From an uncultured Corynebacterium sp. (lineage in GTDB: Bacteria; Actinomycetota; Actinomycetes; Mycobacteriales; Mycobacteriaceae): a stretch of DNA of 20,433 bases. The notes below the pieces were generated by a model. That model was not told the origin of the DNA and did not search any database. It worked only from the letters and a program-made list of their open reading frames with translations. Positions 1-6,923 of the stretch are shown here, piece after piece (within the stretch, counting starts at the first letter, position 1; each line of letters opens with the position of its first letter). Made by a program: the position numbers and the translations under genes. The stretch is from the NCBI RefSeq assembly GCF_946221105.1, contig NZ_CAMICL010000038.1, forward strand, positions 1-20,433, read 5' to 3'.

Positions 1-121
1 CTCGAGGACGTCTTCGTTGAAAGCCTGGAGATGTTCTCTGTACACGGTGCGTAGCATGAAACCCATGCTGCGCACCGTGTACAGAGAACATCTCCAGGCT
101 TTCAACGAAGACGTCCTCGAG
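1..121. repeat. 58-bp near-perfect inverted repeat at the window start
   Basis: Bases 1-58 are the reverse complement of bases 64-121, with one mismatch (t52 against g70) and a 5-base loop (59-63). The right arm is the first ~19 codons of phoU, so the left arm is phoU coding sequence in reverse rather than a normal upstream region. The left arm has no ribosome binding site or promoter of its own. A hairpin this long and this exact, sitting precisely at the sequence edge, is typical of a fold-back artefact at a contig end, but a genuine palindrome cannot be excluded from this sequence alone. Confidence 0.9.
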
Positions 122-796
122 ATGTGCGACTCCGTGCGCGAAGTTATGGAATACGCCACGGCCGCACTCTTGGAGCAGTCTCTAGAGGACGCCGAGGCCG
201 CTCTCACTGCCGCCGACGGGCTCAAACAGATCAGCGAGCGTTGTGAAGAGCGCAGCATGAGCCTGCTCGCGCTGCACAGCCCCGTCGCGTACGACCTGCG
301 CCAGGTGATCTCCGCGATCTACATCGTGGAAAGCTTCGAACGCATGGGGTCGCTGGCGAAGAACATCGCGCTGTTGGTCCGCCTGCGCCACCCCTCCCCC
401 GTCTACCCGGAGCAGCTGCACGGTTACGTCCAGGAGCTCGCCCGCCTCGTTTACGAGATGGGCGCCGCCACGCGCAAACTACTCGTCGAACCAGACGCCG
501 ACGCTGCGGTGGAGCTGCACACTATCGACGAGGGCGTGGACGACATGAAGGCCTTCCTCAGCACCCTGGTGACTGACCGGGAATGGCAGTTCACTAACCG
601 GGAGGCCGTCGACGTGTCCATGCTGGCTCGCTACTACGAACGCTACGCCGACCGCTGCGTCAGTGTGGGCCGGCGCATGGTCTTCCTCATCACTGGGCTC
701 AAACCAGAGGCCTACGTGCAGCAGCGGGACGAGGTGGACTACGATCCGGTGGAGAAATTCGCCTCCATCGAGCGCAAGTTCCGCAACCGGAAGTAG
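65..796 (+). CDS. phoU: Phosphate transport system regulatory protein PhoU
   Basis: This 243-residue protein is a PhoU family member, a cytoplasmic peripheral protein that restrains the Pst transporter and PHO two-component signalling when phosphate is plentiful (family knowledge). The length fits the usual ~220-245 residues. Two three-helix-bundle repeats are visible: the first carries the segment DLRQVISAIYIVESFERMG followed by AKNIA, the second carries ARYYERYADRCVSVGRR, which are the acidic helix-3 metal-binding positions of the family. I chose the ATG at 65 (MLRTVYREHL), the normal family start. An upstream TTG at 17 would add 16 residues encoded by the inverted-repeat arm and is rejected. 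No Shine-Dalgarno precedes 65, because the upstream bases belong to that repeat. The gene converges on pstB and is not in its operon. It corresponds by position to mycobacterial phoY2. Confidence 0.93.
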   Translation: MLRTVYREHLQAFNEDVLEMCDSVREVMEYATAALLEQSLEDAEAALTAADGLKQISERCEERSMSLLALHSPVAYDLRQVISAIYIVESFERMGSLAKNIALLVRLRHPSPVYPEQLHGYVQELARLVYEMGAATRKLLVEPDADAAVELHTIDEGVDDMKAFLSTLVTDREWQFTNREAVDVSMLARYYERYADRCVSVGRRMVFLITGLKPEAYVQQRDEVDYDPVEKFASIERKFRNRK

Positions 797-822
797 AGCG
801 GCACAACACCAGTCTCTCTCGC

Positions 823-890
823 AAAAGTTAACACGTCGATTTCGCGACCTGCGGAAACGCAGCGCATTTTCCGCCGTTTCGTCAACTTTT
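823..890 (+). terminator. Possible terminator of phoU
   Basis: A nested inverted repeat begins 27 bases after the phoU stop. The outer arms are aaaagtt (823-829) and aactttt (884-890). The inner arms are gcggaaa (851-857) and tttccgc (868-874). The right outer arm supplies a T-run in the + direction. The pairing is interrupted between the two stems, so this is a weaker terminator than the one at 921-961. Confidence 0.4.
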
Positions 891-910
891 ACGAAGCGGC
901 CGGGGAGGCG

Positions 911-961
911 AAGAAAAGGACGACGCCCCAAGCGGTGCGTGGGGCACCGCAAGGGGCGTCG
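911..961 (-). terminator. Rho-independent terminator of the pst operon
   Basis: The arms cgacgcccc (921-929) and ggggcgtcg (953-961) form a stem, continued inside by gcggtgc (932-938) and gcaccgc (944-950). Read on the - strand the hairpin comes directly after pstB (stop at 976) and is followed by the T-rich stretch tccttttctt (920-911). This is the layout of an intrinsic terminator for pstSCAB. Confidence 0.75.
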
Positions 962-975
962 AAAAGCTGGCTGCT

Positions 976-1752
976 TTAGCCGAAGCGACCGGAGATGTAG
1001 TCCTCGGTCTCCTTCTGCTCCGGGTTCTCGAAGATGGTGGTGGTGTCGTTGAACTCCACCAGGTGGCCCGGCTTACCGGTTGCCTCGAGGGAGAAGAAGG
1101 CGGTCTTGTCGGACACACGCGCAGCCTGCTGCATGTTGTGGGTCACGATCACGATGGTGTACTCGTTCTTCAGCTCGTGGATGAGGTCCTCCACGGCCAG
1201 CGTGGAAATCGGGTCCAGGGCGGAGCAGGGCTCGTCCATGAGCAGGACCTCCGGGCGCACCGCGATCGCGCGTGCGATGCACAGACGCTGCTGCTGACCG
1301 CCGGAAAGGCCGCCGCCCGGCTTGTCCAGGCGGTCCTTGACCTCTTCCCACAGGTTCGCGCCGCGCAGGGACTGTTCGGCCACTTCCCTGAGCTTCTTCT
1401 TGTCCTTCTCGCCGGACAGGCGCAGGCCCGCCACGACGTTGTCCTCGATGGACATGGTCGGGAACGGGTTCGCCTTCTGGAACACCATGCCGATGGTGTT
1501 GCGCACGGCAACCGGGTCGACGTTCTTGCCGTAAATGTCGTTGCCGTCAAGGAGGATCTCGCCCTTCACGGACGCGCCGGGGATGACCTCGTGCATGCGG
1601 TTCAGGGTGCGCAGAACGGTGGACTTGCCGCAGCCGGACGGACCGATGAAGGCGGTCACGGCCTTGGACGGGATCTGCATGTTGACGTTCTGCACGGCGT
1701 GGAAATCGCCGTAGTAGATGTTGACGTCGTTGAGTTCGAGCTTGTTAGACAT
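976..1752 (-). CDS. pstB: Phosphate ABC transporter ATP-binding protein PstB
   Basis: This 258-residue protein is the ATPase of the high-affinity phosphate importer (EC 7.3.2.1). It powers PstC/PstA at the inner face of the membrane. All ABC motifs are visible: Walker A GPSGCGKST at residues 37-45, Q-loop FQKANPFP at 91-98, signature LSGGQQQR at 149-156, Walker B LLMDEP at 170-175 and H-loop THN at 204-206. The length and the order YYGDFHAV to DYISGRFG are those of PstB. The ATG at 1752 is chosen because AGGAGA lies about 8 bases upstream and the protein starts MSNKLEL at the family position. A longer frame reaching 1821 overlaps pstA and is not used. It is the last gene of pstSCAB, 37 bases after pstA. 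Confidence 0.97.
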   Translation of the reverse strand: MSNKLELNDVNIYYGDFHAVQNVNMQIPSKAVTAFIGPSGCGKSTVLRTLNRMHEVIPGASVKGEILLDGNDIYGKNVDPVAVRNTIGMVFQKANPFPTMSIEDNVVAGLRLSGEKDKKKLREVAEQSLRGANLWEEVKDRLDKPGGGLSGGQQQRLCIARAIAVRPEVLLMDEPCSALDPISTLAVEDLIHELKNEYTIVIVTHNMQQAARVSDKTAFFSLEATGKPGHLVEFNDTTTIFENPEQKETEDYISGRFG

Positions 1753-1789
1753 CTGGGTTTCTCCTGGGGTGGGTGGGAACGCGGGTGGG

Positions 1790-2743
1790 TTACTTCTTGA
1801 CCGAGTAGCGCTTCGCCACAAAACGTGCGAGCAGGTTCAGGGTGACAACGAGGATCACGAGCGTCAGCGCCGCGCCCCAGAGTCGGTCGTTGGCCGGGCC
1901 GGTCGCACCGGACTTCCACATGTCCAGCATGAACAGCGGCAAGGACGATTGCGGCTTGTCGAACATGCCGAACCAGTTCGTGGTCGGGGTGGAGCCGACG
2001 AGGATCAGCACCGGAGCGGACTCGCCCATCACACGCGCGACGGCGAGCATGACGCCGGTGACAATGCCGGACAGTGCGGTCGGCAGCACGATGCGCATGA
2101 TGGTCTTCCACTTGGGAACGCCCAGCGCATAGGACGCCTCGCGCAGGTCCATCGGAACGACACGCAGCATTTCCTCGGTGTTGCGGACCACGACCGGGAT
2201 CATGAGCAGGATCAGCGACAGCGACACCGCGAAGCCGGAGCGCTGCTGCCCCAGGATGGTGATCCACAGGGCGTAGACGAACAGTGCGGCGACGATGGAC
2301 GGCACGCCGGAGAGGATGTCCACCATGAAGGTGGTCAGCTTGCCCAGCTTGTTGCCGTTGGAGTACTCCACGAGGTAGATCGCGGTGAAGATGCCGATCG
2401 GGATAGAAAACAGGGACGCAACCAGCGTTTGCATGAGGGTGCCGGCGATGGCGTGGAGTGCGCCGCCGCCCGGCTTGGAGGAACGCACGCCGACCATGTC
2501 CTGGGTCCACCAGGCCGGGTCGAGCACGGCGCCCATGCCGCGGGAGACCACGGTGATGAGGAGCCAGAGCAGCGGGATCAGCGCGAGGATCATGCACAGC
2601 CACATCAGGCCGCCCATGATGGAGTTGGTGGTCTTGCGGCTTGCTGCGATGTCCGTGAACGGGCTGCCAGCATTACCGCGTGCCGGGGCGGTGTTCTTCG
2701 TTGCTACCTGGGAGGAGCTGTTGTTCGGTACTGCAGTAGACAT
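1790..2743 (-). CDS. pstA: Phosphate ABC transporter permease PstA
   Basis: This 317-residue integral membrane protein is one of the two permeases forming the phosphate channel. After a ~37-residue polar N-terminus the first membrane helix is seen around GLMWLCMILALIPLLWLLI. Further hydrophobic helices follow, then the cytoplasmic coupling loop REASYALGVPKWKTIMRIVLP (the EAA motif, including the ALG core) that docks on PstB. The protein ends with the basic tail FVAKRYSVKK. The ATG at 2743 has an AAGGAG ribosome site about 11 bases upstream, partly formed by the end of pstC. The gap to pstC is only 15 bases, which supports co-translation in one operon. Confidence 0.96.
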   Translation of the reverse strand: MSTAVPNNSSSQVATKNTAPARGNAGSPFTDIAASRKTTNSIMGGLMWLCMILALIPLLWLLITVVSRGMGAVLDPAWWTQDMVGVRSSKPGGGALHAIAGTLMQTLVASLFSIPIGIFTAIYLVEYSNGNKLGKLTTFMVDILSGVPSIVAALFVYALWITILGQQRSGFAVSLSLILLMIPVVVRNTEEMLRVVPMDLREASYALGVPKWKTIMRIVLPTALSGIVTGVMLAVARVMGESAPVLILVGSTPTTNWFGMFDKPQSSLPLFMLDMWKSGATGPANDRLWGAALTLVILVVTLNLLARFVAKRYSVKK

Positions 2744-2758
2744 TTCTACTTCCGCTCC

Positions 2759-3829
2759 TTACTTGTTTACGATCGCGCGGGCGATCGAGTTGACGATGAA
2801 GGTCAGCAGGAACAGCACCAGGCCAGCGGCGATGTAGGCGCCTGCGGAGACCGGGTTGTTGAACTCTGCGGCGGCGTTGGCGATCGCGGTGGCGAAGGTG
2901 GTGCCGCCGTCGAACAGGGAGCCGCGGAAGTCGTTCGCCGGGGCCACAGCCATGTACAGCGCCATGGTCTCACCCAGCGCACGGCCGAGGCCGAGCATGG
3001 AGCCGGCGATGAAGCCGGACATGCCGAAGGGGATCACGGTCATGCGGATGACTTCCCAGCGGGTGGCGCCGAGCGCCAGGGCGGACTCAATCTGGCCGGG
3101 AGGGGTCTGCACGAAGATCTCGCGGGCGGTCGCGGCGATGATCGGCAGAATCATAATGGCCAGGACGATGCCACCGGTCATCATGTTGCGGGCCGTGGAG
3201 AACGGCGGGGAGTTCTGGTAGGTGGCGAACAGGAAGAAGTCGCCGCCCCAGCTGTTGACCCACTTGTAAAAGTCGCCCAGCAGCGGGCCGAGCACCTGCG
3301 CGCCCCAGAGGCCGTACACGATGGACGGCACGGCGGCCAGCATGTCCACCAGGGTGCCCAGCGGGCGAACCAGGTTCGGCGGGCAGTAGTTGGACAGGAA
3401 CAGCGCCACGCCGAGTGCGATCGGCATTGCAATGATCAGCGCGATCAGGGAGATGGTCACCGTGGAGAAGAACAGGTTCGGGATACCGAACTTCATGGCC
3501 TCCAGGTTGGACGTCTGCCACTGGCCGCCGTAGGTGAGGAAGCCCAGCACTCCGCCGTCGTTACGCATAAGCGGCGGGGTTGCTTGGATGAGCAGGAAGA
3601 TACCGATCGCCGCGACCAGCACAGTGATCAGTGTTGCGGAGGCGGTGGAGAGGAACTCGAATACGCTGTCGCCCGGGCGCTTCACGCCGGCACCGGTGTT
3701 CGCGTTGGCCGCGACCGGGGCATTGTCGTCCTGCCCGTCGGTCAGGGTGGCGCCTGTGGAGTTCTGGATTACAGGATCAGTGGTGTTCGCGGGCCCTGCG
3801 CCGCGGTCGAGGTGATCGTTAGCAGCCAT
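2759..3829 (-). CDS. pstC: Phosphate ABC transporter permease PstC
   Basis: This 356-residue integral membrane protein is the second Pst permease, partner of PstA. It carries a long hydrophilic N-terminal extension of about 55 residues rich in Asp, Asn, Thr and Ala, then the first membrane helix near residues 62-82 (ATLITVLVAAIGIFLLI). The EAA coupling loop is seen as ESALALGATRWEVIRMTVIP. The N-terminal extension makes it longer than the ~320 residues of E. coli PstC, which is common in actinobacteria. The ATG at 3829 is preceded by AAGGA about 10 bases upstream. It lies 154 bases downstream of pstS, a gap that contains a hairpin (3906-3935). Confidence 0.96.
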   Translation of the reverse strand: MAANDHLDRGAGPANTTDPVIQNSTGATLTDGQDDNAPVAANANTGAGVKRPGDSVFEFLSTASATLITVLVAAIGIFLLIQATPPLMRNDGGVLGFLTYGGQWQTSNLEAMKFGIPNLFFSTVTISLIALIIAMPIALGVALFLSNYCPPNLVRPLGTLVDMLAAVPSIVYGLWGAQVLGPLLGDFYKWVNSWGGDFFLFATYQNSPPFSTARNMMTGGIVLAIMILPIIAATAREIFVQTPPGQIESALALGATRWEVIRMTVIPFGMSGFIAGSMLGLGRALGETMALYMAVAPANDFRGSLFDGGTTFATAIANAAAEFNNPVSAGAYIAAGLVLFLLTFIVNSIARAIVNK

Positions 3830-3905
3830 ATGCTCGAATCCTTCGAAAATGAATCGTTGTGGACGGCGGGAACTGGGGCTAACGCTCCACTTCTCCGCAT
3901 AGAGA

Positions 3906-3935
3906 GACCCCCAAAGATCGGAATCTGAGGGGGTC
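3906..3935 (-). terminator. Attenuating hairpin between pstS and pstC
   Basis: The arms gaccccc (3906-3912) and gggggtc (3929-3935) pair. Inside them agat (3915-3918) pairs with atct (3923-3926) around a 4-base loop. On the - strand the hairpin is followed by tctctatg, a weak U-rich tail. It lies 48 bases after the pstS stop inside the operon. Such an element would let most transcripts end after pstS, so that the binding protein is made in excess over the membrane parts. That role is inferred from position. Confidence 0.55.
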
Positions 3936-3983
3936 TTTCTGCCTACCGCGGCGCGAGAGACCGCAGAGGCCGGTTACCAGCGC

Positions 3984-5126
3984 TTACTTGATGGCGTTGA
4001 TAGCCTCGCGCAGACGCTCAGCGTGAGCGCCCTTGACCGGGATGAAGCCCTCTGCTGCGAGCTCCTCATCCTGGCTGTCCAGTGCGACGTTGAGGAAGTC
4101 CTTGACCATCTTGGAGGTTGCCTCGTCGTAGCCGGCGGAGCAGACGATCTCGTAGGTGGTCAGAACCAGCGGGTATGCGCCAGCGACGTCGGTCTTGAAC
4201 AGCTTGTCGGAGTCGACGACCATGTTGTGGCCCTCGGTCTTGAACTCCAGGTTGTCCAGGGTCTTCTCGACAGCCTCGTCGGTCAGCTCGACCGGGCCGC
4301 CACCGAAGTCGATGTTGGCCTTCTTGTCAGCGAAGCCAGCCTCGACGTAGGTGATTGCACCCTCGGTCGCGTTGACCTCCTGTGCCACGCCGGAGGAGCC
4401 GTTGGCGCCGGTGCCCACAGCGTTCGGGAATGCCTTGCCGGTGGACTCCCACTTGCCATCAGAAGCGGCAGCCAGGAACTTCTGGAAGTTGTCGGAGGTG
4501 CCGGACTCGTCGGAGCGGTAGAAGACGTTGATCGGAGCGTCCGGGAGCTCGACGCCCTCGTTGTTCTCGGCGATCTTTGGGTCGTTCCAGGTGGTGATGA
4601 CGCCCTGGAAGATCTCGACGATGTTGTCGACGGTCAGGTTCAGCTCGTCGACGCCGTCCAGGTTGTAGGCGATTGCGACCGGGCCGATGACGAACGGCAG
4701 GTGCCATGCCTCGTTGCCGCCGCAGCGGTCAGCTGCCTCCTGGACCTGCTCGTCCTTCAGCGGGGAGTCGGAGCCAGCGAAGGCCACCTGGTCAGCGATG
4801 AACTGCTTCTGGCCAGCGCCGGAACCGGACGGGGTGTAGGCCAGCTGAGCACCCGGAACCTCGGATGCGTAGACGGACGCGAAGTAGTCCATCGCGTTCT
4901 GCTGGGAGGAAGCGCCCTCAGCGACGAGGGTGCCTTCCTGACCGGACAGCTCGTAGTCGCCGGACTTCGCGTCGCCGTCCTTGTCGTCGGAGGAGACGGC
5001 CTCGGTTGCGGACTCAACAGCGTCGGTAGCTGCGTTGTCCTCGGAGTCGCCGCAAGCGACGAGGGAAGCGGAAGAGAGGGCAACGACGCCAGCGATTGCG
5101 GCGGTGCGCTTGAAGTTACGGATCAC
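3984..5126 (-). CDS. pstS: Phosphate-binding lipoprotein PstS
   Basis: This 380-residue lipoprotein captures phosphate outside the membrane and delivers it to PstCA. The N-terminus MIRNFKRTAAIAGVVAL is a lipoprotein signal with lipobox LVAC and lipidated Cys25. An acidic linker (about 26-60) follows, then the class II periplasmic-binding fold. Phosphate-contact loops are visible: EGASSQ (70-75), TPSGSGAGQK (98-107), AGSDSP (117-122) and RSDESGTSD (204-212). I place the start at the GTG at 5126 because GGAAAGG lies 6 bases upstream and the signal peptide then has normal length. The longer ATG frame from 5189 would put 21 unsuitable residues before it. It is first in the operon, with a PHO-box-like repeat 109-129 bases upstream. 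Confidence 0.95.
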   Translation of the reverse strand: MIRNFKRTAAIAGVVALSSASLVACGDSEDNAATDAVESATEAVSSDDKDGDAKSGDYELSGQEGTLVAEGASSQQNAMDYFASVYASEVPGAQLAYTPSGSGAGQKQFIADQVAFAGSDSPLKDEQVQEAADRCGGNEAWHLPFVIGPVAIAYNLDGVDELNLTVDNIVEIFQGVITTWNDPKIAENNEGVELPDAPINVFYRSDESGTSDNFQKFLAAASDGKWESTGKAFPNAVGTGANGSSGVAQEVNATEGAITYVEAGFADKKANIDFGGGPVELTDEAVEKTLDNLEFKTEGHNMVVDSDKLFKTDVAGAYPLVLTTYEIVCSAGYDEATSKMVKDFLNVALDSQDEELAAEGFIPVKGAHAERLREAINAIK

Positions 5127-5196
5127 GGGATACCTTTCCGGTGCTAACGGGTCAGTTTCGAGTGCCGGACCAACTGTCCGATTACTCACGAGTGCA

Positions 5197-5202
5197 AACC
5201 TA
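5197..5202 (-). promoter_or_regulatory. Candidate -10 of the pstS promoter
   Basis: On the - strand the hexamer TAGGTT fits the actinobacterial TAnnnT pattern. It would give a transcript start near 5190 and a leader of about 64 bases. The PHO-like repeat at 5235-5255 would then lie at roughly -45 to -65, a sensible position for an activator. No convincing -35 hexamer is seen. Confidence 0.3.
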
Positions 5203-5234
5203 CGGAACCCTGGTTAATGGCCGGTAGCCAGTTG

Positions 5235-5255
5235 AGTGAATAACTGGTGAACTCC
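5235..5255. promoter_or_regulatory. PHO-box-like direct repeat upstream of pstS
   Basis: On the + strand two GTGAA(T/C) units start 11 bases apart (5236 and 5247). On the pstS strand they read GTTCACC and ATTCACT. Direct repeats of this kind with 11-bp spacing are the hallmark of PhoP/PhoR-type response-regulator sites in actinobacteria, with GTTCACC the Streptomyces PHO-box core. The same element occurs at 17312-17332 with 16 of 21 bases identical. pstS is a classical phosphate-starvation gene, which supports the reading. Confidence 0.6.
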
Positions 5256-5290
5256 CGTCCATCACACTGTTTTCGCAGGTTAACGCCAGG

Positions 5291-6163
5291 CTACTTGTAT
5301 ACGACGTGACTTTCATCAACTTCGAAGCCAAGCTGCGTATAGCGCTTCACAGCGGGCTCATTATCCGCCTCAACATAGAGGATGACCTGCGGGGATCCCC
5401 CTTGAACAAGGTGCCACAGACCCGCCTGCATCAACGGTCCCCCCATCCCCTCCCCCCGATACTTCGAAGCGAGCCCAACCACATACACCTCACCCGTCCC
5501 ATCGGGGTGGCGCTTGGTCCAGTGGAACCCAGCCAACTGTTCGCCTTCGTACAGCAATTGCACACCCGCGGGGTCAAACCAGTCGGCTTCCATCGCGCGG
5601 TGCAGTCGCTCGATTTCCCAGCCGCCTTGCTCGGGGTGCCAGGAAAACGCGTCGTTGTTCACTTCGAGCCATTGCTTCTCGACGGCCTCCCGTCCCCAAC
5701 GCTCCACCGCGCCCACGTAGTCCAGAGCTTCGAACCCCTCAGGCAGCTCGGGCGCACCGTCGGGGATGTCGTCGGCGGAAATCCCCATCACCAGCAGCTC
5801 CCGGGCCACGCTCAGCCCCAGCTTCGCCGCCAGCGCCTTCGCCCCCGGAAGGTTGCCGTGCGCCCACAGGCCGGCGTCAGCGTGCTCCGCGCGGACTTTG
5901 CGCGCCAGCGCCTCGCCGATCCCGGCGCGGCGGTGCTCGGGATGGACGACCAGCTCCGCGGAGCCGTCCTCCGCCAGCCCCGCACAGGCCACCACCGCGC
6001 CGTCGTGTTCGACCAGGAAGTGGGAATGGCGGACGCGATCGTCGTCAAGCCCCTGCACAAAGCCTTCAGAGAAGGCGGCGATGCCGTCGTGGGCTTCGGC
6101 GGCCTCGAGCAGGGGTCGCACGCGGTCGCCGGGCAGGTGGGCGCTTAGGATGTCTGCAGTCAT
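5291..6163 (-). CDS. mshD: Mycothiol synthase (tandem GNAT acetyltransferase)
   Basis: This 290-residue protein matches MshD, which acetylates Cys-GlcN-Ins with acetyl-CoA in the last step of mycothiol synthesis (EC 2.3.1.189). Two GNAT domains are present. The N-terminal one has the acetyl-CoA loop RRAGIGEAL at 78-86. The C-terminal catalytic one has WHPEQGGW at 175-182, VGLASKYRGEGMGG at 229-242 and NEPAVKRYTQLGF at 268-280. The length equals the family norm. I use the ATG at 6163 (MTADILSAHL). No Shine-Dalgarno is visible, but a TAGCCT hexamer 8 bases upstream suggests a leaderless message. A frame extending to 6571 runs antisense through lmeA and is rejected. It lies directly upstream of pstS on the same strand, as mshD precedes phoT in mycobacteria. 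Confidence 0.93.
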   Translation of the reverse strand: MTADILSAHLPGDRVRPLLEAAEAHDGIAAFSEGFVQGLDDDRVRHSHFLVEHDGAVVACAGLAEDGSAELVVHPEHRRAGIGEALARKVRAEHADAGLWAHGNLPGAKALAAKLGLSVARELLVMGISADDIPDGAPELPEGFEALDYVGAVERWGREAVEKQWLEVNNDAFSWHPEQGGWEIERLHRAMEADWFDPAGVQLLYEGEQLAGFHWTKRHPDGTGEVYVVGLASKYRGEGMGGPLMQAGLWHLVQGGSPQVILYVEADNEPAVKRYTQLGFEVDESHVVYK

Positions 6164-6171
6164 GGCTCCCA

Positions 6172-6177
6172 AGGCTA
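6172..6177 (-). promoter_or_regulatory. Candidate -10 for leaderless mshD
   Basis: On the - strand the hexamer TAGCCT ends 8 bases before the mshD ATG. It fits TAnnnT only and no -35 is seen. The divergent start of lmeA is just 34 bases away, so the mshD promoter must overlap lmeA signals. Confidence 0.3.
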
Positions 6178-6197
6178 CGTGCGGGAAGGAGGGCGCG

Positions 6198-6923
6198 GTG
6201 AAGAAAGCAGCCGTGGTCGCGGTAGCGCTCGTCGCAGCCCTCGGGCTCGCGGACACCGCCCTGGCCTCGCACGTTGAGCACGGCCTCGCTCGCGAAGGCG
6301 TGGAGGTGGAGGTCAGCGCCGTGCCGTTTGTGTGGGCCGGCATCTCAGGCCGCGTCCCGCGCGTGACCGCGAAGCGCACCGACGCGGACATCCCCGGCCC
6401 CGGAGTGGGCACGGTGAGCGTGGAGATGTTCAACCTGAAGCTGGACACCCCCGCGGACGCGCTGCGTGGCGAGGTCGTCGGCGCGGACGCCCGCCTGGTG
6501 CGCCGCCGCATCCGCTTGGACGGCGTGGGTTTTGGGGAGCTGCTGGGCATCACCGATTTGGACATGGCCAACCCCTACGACATCTCCCCCACCGGCGGCG
6601 TGGCCAGCGAGGCGCGCCTGACCGGCACCGTGCCCGGCGCGCTTGAGCCCGCCACCGTGGTGGTGACGCTGCGGCTTGACGACGGCACGTTCCGCATGCG
6701 CCCCAGCCAGCTCATCGACGCCGCGGCCGGCGAGGAACAGACCGTGCTGGACGGGTTCACCTTCGATTTGGACACCCGCGAGCTGCCGCTCGGCGGGCCC
6801 GCGGACCTGGTGCAGCTGCGCGGCGGCTCGCTCGAGCTGTCCCGCGACCGCGTAAACACTGTGGTGGAGGCTGCGGATCTGGAACCGCTGGCGGGAGCGT
6901 CTACGCTTGGGAAGCATGACTGA
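6198..6923 (+). CDS. lmeA: LmeA-family (DUF2993) exported lipid-binding protein
   Basis: This 241-residue protein is a DUF2993 member. The mycobacterial member LmeA (Rv0817c) is a cell-envelope protein that binds phospholipid and is needed to elongate the mannan chain of lipomannan. An N-terminal hydrophobic signal or anchor (MKKAAVVAVALVAALGLADTALA, about residues 1-23) precedes a domain with the family order: a HVEHGLAR helix, the VSAVPFVWAGISG strand, VSVEMFNLKLD, and a C-terminal FTFDLDTRELPL strand. Start choice is firm: the GTG at 6198 follows a perfect AAGGAGGG with 5-base spacing. The gene lies between mshD and the FABP-like gene, as in mycobacteria, and overlaps the latter by 8 bases. 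The function is inferred from family and synteny. Confidence 0.8.
   Translation: MKKAAVVAVALVAALGLADTALASHVEHGLAREGVEVEVSAVPFVWAGISGRVPRVTAKRTDADIPGPGVGTVSVEMFNLKLDTPADALRGEVVGADARLVRRRIRLDGVGFGELLGITDLDMANPYDISPTGGVASEARLTGTVPGALEPATVVVTLRLDDGTFRMRPSQLIDAAAGEEQTVLDGFTFDLDTRELPLGGPADLVQLRGGSLELSRDRVNTVVEAADLEPLAGASTLGKHD

Noticed and set aside
17..64. TTG start that would lengthen phoU by 16 residues
   Set aside because: The added codons come from the reversed phoU arm of the inverted repeat and match no PhoU N-terminus.
1718..3928. Open frame of 736 codons on the + strand opposite pstA and pstC
   Set aside because: It mirrors two permease genes, has no motif and no ribosome site, and is composed of biased Gly/Asp/His/Arg sequence.
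5127..5189. ATG at 5189 as pstS start
   Set aside because: It would place 21 polar residues before a normal lipoprotein signal, and the GTG at 5126 has a well-spaced GGAAAGG.
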